Shown: positions 58,551 to 63,444 of the stretch, in pieces
How the letters are laid out: each line of letters opens with the position of its first letter
Numbering within the stretch: the stretch's first letter is position 1
NCBI RefSeq assembly: GCF_003724155.1
Contig: NZ_RJJQ01000023.1
Location: forward strand, 1 to 63,444
DNA: 63,444 nt
Direction: 5' to 3'
From: Flexivirga caeni
GTDB lineage: Bacteria; Actinomycetota; Actinomycetes; Actinomycetales; Dermatophilaceae
Translations under genes and position numbers: made by a program
Notes under the pieces: model-generated
What the model saw: only the letters and a program-made list of their open reading frames with translations
What the model was told of the DNA's origin: nothing
Databases searched by the model: none

Positions 58551-60109
58551 CACCCGATCTCCTTTACTTCCAACGTGTTTCGTCTGATGTTGTGGTGTTG
58601 CGCGCGCCATTGGTCATACTCGCGGGCTCGCACTGCTGTCGCGGTCGCCAGAGCAGCCTCGGTGGAGTCCTCCCACCCCGTGCCGGCATACGCCCAGGAG
58701 CCGACGACCAGCGTTGACTCGGCGTCGTCGGCGGTGAGTAGGCGAGCTTCCAGCTCGGCGGTGTCGAGCGGGTGCCCGGATCGGCGGGAGTCGGCAGCGA
58801 TTGCCTGCCACCGGGCGCGAGCACGCCGCAGCGCGCCAAGGGTGATGGAGTATGCCCGCGATTTGGTGGAGAAGTGCCCTCGGAAGCCGAGCATGTGCGA
58901 CCACCGGCCCAGTAGCGCGTACGGGTCGTGTGAACCGACATGATCCGCCGCCCGTGATCGGTCCGCCAGCACCACGCAGGTACGACGGACCCTGGCCAGG
59001 TGTGGTGTGCTGCGCCGATCGACACCGGCTGCCGCCGTGGCGTCCTTGGTGGCGTACTTCGCTAGGTACCCGGCCACCTGTCCCGGGGTCACCGGCCCGG
59101 CCGGGTCGTCGGTGCGCGCACCAATGCGGACCGCACGTGTGTCGACCTGCTGACCGAACCGCAACACCCGCGGCGTATCGGCCTGGTCGAGCAGTGGTGG
59201 CGCGTAGGACACCTTCGCGACCGCTGTGGCGAGCAACGCGGCCAGGTCGCGGCCGTCGACGAACGGCGACGCGGGGGCGCCGATCCCGTCGGTCTTCGGC
59301 CCGTCGAGGCGGACCAGCGCGTGGAAATGGATCAGTCCCCGGGCTTGGTACTCCGCGACCTTGGCGTACTGCAAGGACGCCACGGTGCTCAGGCGTGACT
59401 CTCGCACGCCGAGCTGGTCGGCGAGTTGTCGACGGACCTCGATGGTCAGGCGTCGCCATAGCTCGGGCGCCCACCACTGCCAGATCACGTGCGAGGCGTA
59501 GTCGTAGCAGTCCGGGCACAGCGGCGATCCGACCAGGGCGTCATCGGCGTTATGCCGGCCCTGGCACCAGGTCGGCCGGCCGTGCACGCACCGAGTGCGA
59601 TCCTCGCGTCGACGCGGCCGACATGCACCGCAGTGCCGTGTGCCGTGGACCAGCCCGAACGAGGGTGCGGTCACGGTCAGGAAGACCAGCGGGTTGTCCG
59701 CGACGGTCTGCGGGACCTGTTTGCCGCCCTGCACCCCGGCACGGATCATCTCGAACGTGTCGCGCGCGTAGAGCCGGGAACACGACGGGCACACGTGATC
59801 GCGTCGGTTGCCGCACCGGCGCAGCAGCACGCCCAGTGGCGCGTCCGTCGACCGGAACGAGGAGAGCACTTCCCCGGTGCGGCGGTCGACCGTCACCGAT
59901 GACCCATGCAACCGCACCGGCCGGGAGCAATGCCCCACCGACGCGGCAGCTTGGGACCACGCATCCCACGACCGGGACGAGAACCGGCCACGCGCCCACG
60001 CCGCAGCGTGTGCTGAGTCCAGACCGGGCACATCGAGCGGCGCACTCTCACCGAACCCCGCGAACTCGGAGGGCGAGAGTGTGTCACTCGACATGACCGG
60101 GGCGCTCAC
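58550..60109 (-). CDS. RepSA-type replication initiator
   Basis: A 519-residue initiator (GTG 60109 or ATG 60094). The HUH-like motif is GLIHFHALVRLDG (about residues 257-269), and a candidate catalytic tyrosine is in GYLAKYATK (about 345-353). Cysteine-rich knuckles (CGNRRDHVCPSC, CGACRPRRRED...CVHG, CPDCYDY) resemble the RepSA zinc-binding region. It starts rolling-circle-type replication of the excised circular element, as in pSAM2. Confidence 0.88.
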   Translation of the reverse strand: MSAPVMSSDTLSPSEFAGFGESAPLDVPGLDSAHAAAWARGRFSSRSWDAWSQAAASVGHCSRPVRLHGSSVTVDRRTGEVLSSFRSTDAPLGVLLRRCGNRRDHVCPSCSRLYARDTFEMIRAGVQGGKQVPQTVADNPLVFLTVTAPSFGLVHGTRHCGACRPRRREDRTRCVHGRPTWCQGRHNADDALVGSPLCPDCYDYASHVIWQWWAPELWRRLTIEVRRQLADQLGVRESRLSTVASLQYAKVAEYQARGLIHFHALVRLDGPKTDGIGAPASPFVDGRDLAALLATAVAKVSYAPPLLDQADTPRVLRFGQQVDTRAVRIGARTDDPAGPVTPGQVAGYLAKYATKDATAAAGVDRRSTPHLARVRRTCVVLADRSRAADHVGSHDPYALLGRWSHMLGFRGHFSTKSRAYSITLGALRRARARWQAIAADSRRSGHPLDTAELEARLLTADDAESTLVVGSWAYAGTGWEDSTEAALATATAVRAREYDQWRAQHHNIRRNTLEVKEIG

Positions 60110-60172
60110 CGCGGTTCGCCTCCCAGGGCCAGGTCGCGGGACGAGCCGCAGGTGCGTGTTGCCGCGCGCACG

Positions 60173-61675
60173 TCAGCTCGCCTCGCTGTCATCGGATCGA
60201 GTTGCCGCATCGCTACGAAGTCCCCGAGATGCCCGCGGCGATCGCGGCTTGCGCGGGGACCGGGCAGGTCCGCTGTCGCCGTTGTCGGCGTTACCGGGTG
60301 CCGGCGCGACATGAACCACAGGCTGCTTGACCGGCGCCGGGAAATCGTGCCCAATGCGCTGAACAAGTCCGTCCGGCCAGTAGTCGGCGCGCACCCGCAC
60401 CGCTGTCCCGTTCTCCTGCACGACGTAGCCCATGCCGGGTGTTGCCGGGCTGATCTTGTGCGCGGGGGCGACATCGGTCATGCCGTCCCCGAGCACCATG
60501 CGCACCTCTTCGGCCGACCGCAGCCGCAGCGCCACGGTCTGCGTGAACAGGCCGCGCATCTCGACTGTCTTCTTGGTCGGGTCCTGCACGAAGGCGAGCA
60601 CCAGGATGCCGGGCGCACGACCGGCTGACAGCAGCCGCGCGAGCAGCTTGGTTGCCTCGGCCACCTTTTCGCGCTCCGTGGAATACGCGACCAGCGCGGC
60701 CAGTTCGTCGATCACCAGCACGTGCAGCGGTTCACCCGGTGCAGGCCGATGCAGCCGCTCGACACCGCGCATCCGCGCCAATCGCTTGTCCATGACCTCG
60801 ACCAATGTCCGCAGCACCACCAGCGCCTCGTCGACCGTCTCGGCCGTCGTGGTGAACAAGCCCTCACCCATGCCGATCTCGACCCCGCCCTTGAGGTCGA
60901 CGCCATACAGGCGCACCAGATCGGCCCGGGCAGCGGGTGCGAGACCGCCGCAGATGCCCCACAGCACCGAGCCCTTGCCCGATCCGGAAGCGCCGACGAC
61001 CAGCGTGTGACGTTCGATCAGTTGCATCGACCACGGCGACCCGTCCACTTGCCGCCCCAAGGTGATGCGGTCCAGCTCGACGTGCTGCGGAACAGCCGCC
61101 GTCACCGGCACACGAAGCGGCTCGCACATCACCAGCCGCAACTGCACCACCGACGGGGCGAGCTGCTCGGTCGCCACCGATTGCGCATTCATCGCCGCCG
61201 CGAACCTCGGCGCCGCCGCGATCAGTTCATCCGGCGTCTGTCCCATCCGGACCTGCGCGATCACGTCGACCCACACACCGGACGCGGACACCTCACGCAA
61301 CGCGGGTGGGGTCCACACCTGGACCGACCCGGCACCATCTCGCGCCTTGACCGTGCGCTGCGACGACAGACCGGCCTCCCGGCACACCTCCGGCCAGACG
61401 AGTTGGACCCGCTTTCGCCACCCCCGACGCAGGGCCGGCCACACCACGCGCCGTTCGTATGACGCAGGCCACCGCGCCTGCCACACGGCACCCGGGAACC
61501 CGGCACCCACCAGCACGCCGGCCAGCGCCCACCACGACCAGGTAAGGCCGGCGATCGCCCCTACCCCGGCGGCGATACCCAGCAGCAACGCCAGCAGGTA
61601 GCACCGCCGCCAGCATCGCGCCGACTTGGCCAGGCCCGAACCGATCACACGGGCGACCGTCCACACCGCGTGCAT
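60173..61675 (-). CDS. FtsK/SpoIIIE-like DNA translocase (TraB type)
   Basis: A 500-residue translocase from ATG 61675. Two membrane segments (about residues 22-60) precede the ATPase: Walker A VVGASGSGKGSVLWG (about 241-255) with Gly-Lys-Gly, Walker B HVLVIDELAALVAYS, and LAFVQDPTKKTVEMRGLFTQ. In AICEs this single protein moves double-stranded DNA between hyphae or cells. The C-terminal tail is Arg/Ser-rich and disordered. The ATG shares a base with the Pra stop. Confidence 0.9.
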   Translation of the reverse strand: MHAVWTVARVIGSGLAKSARCWRRCYLLALLLGIAAGVGAIAGLTWSWWALAGVLVGAGFPGAVWQARWPASYERRVVWPALRRGWRKRVQLVWPEVCREAGLSSQRTVKARDGAGSVQVWTPPALREVSASGVWVDVIAQVRMGQTPDELIAAAPRFAAAMNAQSVATEQLAPSVVQLRLVMCEPLRVPVTAAVPQHVELDRITLGRQVDGSPWSMQLIERHTLVVGASGSGKGSVLWGICGGLAPAARADLVRLYGVDLKGGVEIGMGEGLFTTTAETVDEALVVLRTLVEVMDKRLARMRGVERLHRPAPGEPLHVLVIDELAALVAYSTEREKVAEATKLLARLLSAGRAPGILVLAFVQDPTKKTVEMRGLFTQTVALRLRSAEEVRMVLGDGMTDVAPAHKISPATPGMGYVVQENGTAVRVRADYWPDGLVQRIGHDFPAPVKQPVVHVAPAPGNADNGDSGPARSPRKPRSPRASRGLRSDAATRSDDSEAS

Positions 61676-62103
61676 CACGCCGCACCCTTCGAACTCGACG
61701 ACGACGCAGAAGCCGCACCCGGCTCGGTCATCGACTCGGCCCGGAACGACCACGCCAGCCGCGGACGCCCACTATTGGTGTCGACATACGGCAATGCCGA
61801 CAAACCCACGAACTCGACCGGGGTCCACGGCATCCCTGCCTTCTTGGCCGGCGGCACCGGCCGCACGCCCGCCGCGAACTTCACCACGATCGCGGTGTCC
61901 TTACGGGATGCCTCCTCATCGGCGTCCAGCACCGTCGCCTGCCACAGCAGCAGCCCGGTCTCCTTGTCCGTTTGCTGCGGACGCGAACCATCCGGCCGTT
62001 TGTCCGCCTGGAAGTCGAGCACCGGCTCGACCTCGCCCTTCAAGAACGCGCCCGCCGGGAACACCTCGTGATGCGGCAGGTTGATCCGCCGTGGAATCGC
62101 CAT
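61675..62103 (-). CDS. pra: Replication/integration/excision activator (Pra)
   Basis: A 142-residue protein starting MAIPRRINLPHHEVFPAGAF at ATG 62103. The stretch GEVEPVLDFQAD and LWQATVLDADEEASRKD match my memory of the Pra family of AICEs, which activates rep, xis and int. The Ser-rich tail (SASSSSSKGAA) is disordered. Its promoter region lies in the divergent gap with the XRE gene. Confidence 0.75.
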   Translation of the reverse strand: MAIPRRINLPHHEVFPAGAFLKGEVEPVLDFQADKRPDGSRPQQTDKETGLLLWQATVLDADEEASRKDTAIVVKFAAGVRPVPPAKKAGMPWTPVEFVGLSALPYVDTNSGRPRLAWSFRAESMTEPGAASASSSSSKGAA

Positions 62104-62120
62104 CAGCGACCTCCTTTGAC

Positions 62121-62205
62121 AGTCCGGAGGACTCTTACTGCCCCACCGGTCGTATTGGTCACCATAGGGCATCAGACTGCCCCATACAAGGGCGTTTGAG
62201 TCCTC
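62121..62205. promoter_or_regulatory. Divergent pra/XRE control region with inverted repeats
   Basis: gaggactc (62127-62134) recurs inverted as gagtcctc (62198-62205). Around the first is a short palindrome agtcc-gga-ggact (62121-62133). Further toward the XRE gene, ctgccccata and tatgggcag face each other with one extra C (about 62178-62187 and 62206-62214). The XRE regulator and Pra are the obvious candidates to bind. Confidence 0.5.
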
Positions 62206-62272
62206 TATGGGCAGCAGAGGCCCTCTTCAAGGGGACAGTTCAGCCCTTTCCTGGCACACTGGAGGGGTGGAC

Positions 62273-62875
62273 ATGCCAGAAGTGATGCGCAGCCGGCGGG
62301 CGATGCTTAGCCTCAGTCAGGCCGAGCTAGCGCATCACGCCGGAGTCGACAAGCGGCAGATTCGCCGTTACGAGGCGGGCGAGGCGCAGCCGAGTCTCCC
62401 CGTTGCGCGCCTGATCGCCGAAGCGCTCGATGTCACGCTCGACGAGCTGGCCGGAAACCATGGCAGCCGAGTCGGTCTGTCCGGGCAGTGGTGGGCGTCA
62501 TGGCAGACACAGACCAACGACACGCCGGCCTACCCGACGCAGCCGGTCACGCTCACCCAACGTGATGATCTCGTGCAAATCCACGCCGACCGGCGCGGCC
62601 TGACGCTGCCCGGGGCGGGGTACACCTGGCGTGGTGAGCTGCGCCTGTGGGACAACCAGGTCCTCATGGGTTGGTACGTCGCTGACGAGGCCGGCGTCCG
62701 ATCCATGGGAACGCTCTTCATGCGGCTGCACACCCACGGACAGCACATGATCGGCCGCTGGGTCGGCCAGTCCCACGACGGGCCTATGCTCACCGGCTAC
62801 GGGGTCATCGCCCGAGACGAGCAAGCAGCCGCCGACCAACTCCGTCACCTCGTCGAGGAAGGCATGACCCCATGA
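62273..62875 (+). CDS. XRE repressor with an unfamiliar C-terminal domain
   Basis: A 200-residue regulator from ATG 62273 (GGAGGGG just upstream). The Cro/CI-type helix-turn-helix is LSLSQAELAHHAGVDKRQIRRYEAGEAQPSLPVARLIAEAL (about residues 11-51). Residues about 65-190 form a beta-rich domain with repeated aromatic Gly-x-Trp signatures (SGQWWASWQT, YTWRGELRLW, VLMGWYVADEAG, MIGRWVGQSHDG), suggesting a barrel-like sensor. I recognise no ligand domain. It sits divergent to pra and is coupled to the CutA-like gene. Probably controls element maintenance in response to a cytoplasmic signal. Confidence 0.8.
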   Translation: MPEVMRSRRAMLSLSQAELAHHAGVDKRQIRRYEAGEAQPSLPVARLIAEALDVTLDELAGNHGSRVGLSGQWWASWQTQTNDTPAYPTQPVTLTQRDDLVQIHADRRGLTLPGAGYTWRGELRLWDNQVLMGWYVADEAGVRSMGTLFMRLHTHGQHMIGRWVGQSHDGPMLTGYGVIARDEQAAADQLRHLVEEGMTP

Positions 62876-63186
62876 CTGAACTCATCCAAGTCATCGTCAA
62901 CGGCCCACCCGATGCGATGCCAGCCATCGTCGAGCACGTCGTGAAATCCCGACTCGCAGCAGCCGGACACATGGCACACATCGAGTCCACCTACTGGTGG
63001 GACGGCCAACTCGAACACCAGCCCGAGGTCCGCGCGACCTTCAACACCACACCCGCAATGTTCGACGCCATCCAGGCAGAGGTGACACGGCTGCACCCCT
63101 ACGAGACGCCCAGCATCGTCGCCGTGCCGCTGCACGGGGCATCCGAGCAGTACGTGCACTGGTTGACTGACGAAATCCGTCGGTAG
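62872..63186 (+). CDS. CutA-like protein
   Basis: A 104-residue protein that looks like CutA1, a trimeric ferredoxin-like-fold protein implicated in metal tolerance. Matching segments are STYWWDGQLEHQPEVRATFNTT (the YxWxGxxxxxxE strand), LHPYETPSIVAVPLHGASEQYVHWL. It lacks a typical full-length CutA N-terminus (short by about 10 residues). ATG 62872 overlaps the XRE stop by 4 bp, so the two are expressed together. CutA on an integrative element is unusual. Confidence 0.8.
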   Translation: MTELIQVIVNGPPDAMPAIVEHVVKSRLAAAGHMAHIESTYWWDGQLEHQPEVRATFNTTPAMFDAIQAEVTRLHPYETPSIVAVPLHGASEQYVHWLTDEIRR

Positions 63187-63299
63187 CTCAATCGGGTTAC
63201 GCCAGGACTCACCCGGCGTGGAGTCTCGAATAGGCCCCTTCACCGAGCGGGTCTATTGAGACGGTGTGGCGCGCGTCATGTGGTTGACCTCCGAGAACT

Positions 63300-63319
63300 C
63301 GATAGACGAACATCTATCG
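63300..63319. promoter_or_regulatory. Palindrome in the gap after the CutA-like gene
   Basis: cgataga (63300-63306) and tctatcg (63313-63319) form a perfect 7-bp inverted repeat with a 6-nt loop. It lies in the gap 63187-63367, where I see no gene. It could be an operator or weak terminator; orientation is not clear. Confidence 0.35.
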
Positions 63320-63367
63320 GGACTACGTCGGTGGCGGCGACCATAGTCGGTCCTGAGTCGTGCCGGT

Positions 63368-63444
63368 TTAGTGTGTCGGCCAGGTGACGCCTGTCGCGGT
63401 GATGATTTCGGTCGCTTGGTCGGTGAGGGGGTCGGCGGCGGTGA
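63368..63444 (-). CDS. C-terminal end of a gene cut by the window edge
   Basis: Read on the minus strand from the window end, a frame gives TAADPLTDQATEIITATGVT followed by WPTH and a TAA stop (63368-63370). The composition fits GC-rich coding sequence, but only about 24 codons are visible, so the protein cannot be identified. It may belong to the AICE. Confidence 0.4.
   Translation of the reverse strand, partial: TAADPLTDQATEIITATGVTWPTH

Larger units (their letters stand above)
57049..63444. mobile_element. Actinomycete integrative and conjugative element (AICE), left part
   Basis: Immediately after tRNA-Thr lie, on the minus strand, a tyrosine integrase, a 46-residue protein, an excisionase, a RepSA-type initiator, an FtsK-like ATPase and the Pra activator, in the order of pSAM2-type AICEs. 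Divergent genes (XRE regulator, CutA-like protein) and a partial gene reach the window edge. The left attachment site must lie in the 3' half of the tRNA. I find no second copy of the tRNA end up to 63444, so the right boundary is outside. Confidence 0.88.

Noticed and set aside
1-63444. CRISPR array
   Set aside because: No set of regularly spaced 25-40 bp repeats is present; the 23-bp units at the left edge are contiguous and lack spacers.

Overview
This window is high-GC actinobacterial DNA. The gene order penicillin-binding protein / WhiB4-WblA / two ArsA-type ATPases / RidA / Crp / Nth, and the order 6C RNA / Ssd / Tad pilus / MrfA-type helicase / STAS / TopA / Tmk / HolB, are classic actinomycete neighbourhoods. 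A member of Micrococcales close to Dermacoccaceae or Intrasporangiaceae is my best guess, from general resemblance only.

Region 1 (about 1-3755) looks acquired. It starts with three 23-bp repeats resembling an IS21-family end, then a GNAT acetyltransferase, a serine recombinase broken by a single-base insertion, an N-terminal fragment of a pentapeptide-like protein, and a solitary AAA ATPase whose near-leaderless start lies 8 nt after a perfect 18-bp inverted repeat. Region 2 (3809-8104) is an oxidative uronate/aldarate catabolism cluster: uronate dehydrogenase, divergent from 5-dehydro-4-deoxyglucarate dehydratase, glucarate dehydratase and an unrecognised barrel-like protein. Region 3 (8338-29758) is the conserved ponA/whiB4 to crp/nth block. 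It is split between the ArsA pair and the DUF4177/RidA genes by a two-component system, a hydrolase, an ABC exporter and a D-amino-acid dehydrogenase. An 11-bp motif occurs in inverted orientation upstream of both the kinase operon and the exporter operon and may be the regulator's binding site.

Region 4 (29927-37616) has a TetR repressor with two near-identical palindromic operators controlling a divergent deazaflavin-type reductase, a membrane protein, a degenerate Fic-like protein, the 6C small RNA, and a compact Tad/Flp pilus operon whose genes mostly overlap by 4 bp. Region 5 (37650-56894) holds thiolase, an HTH protein with a long helical tail, an MrfA-like helicase, an anti-anti-sigma factor, a methyltransferase, topoisomerase I, thymidylate kinase and DNA polymerase III delta', then several hydrolases and a short-chain dehydrogenase.

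Region 6 (56972-end) is tRNA-Thr(CGU) followed by the left part of an actinomycete integrative and conjugative element (AICE): integrase, small ORF, excisionase, RepSA-type initiator, FtsK-like transfer/translocation ATPase and Pra activator on the minus strand. Divergent to them is an XRE regulator with an unfamiliar C-terminal domain coupled to a CutA-like gene. The right end of the element is outside the window.

Across the window the heptamer GTATGNC/GNCATAC is conspicuously frequent, even where it forces rare codons such as ATA. It is nearly absent from the acquired left end.
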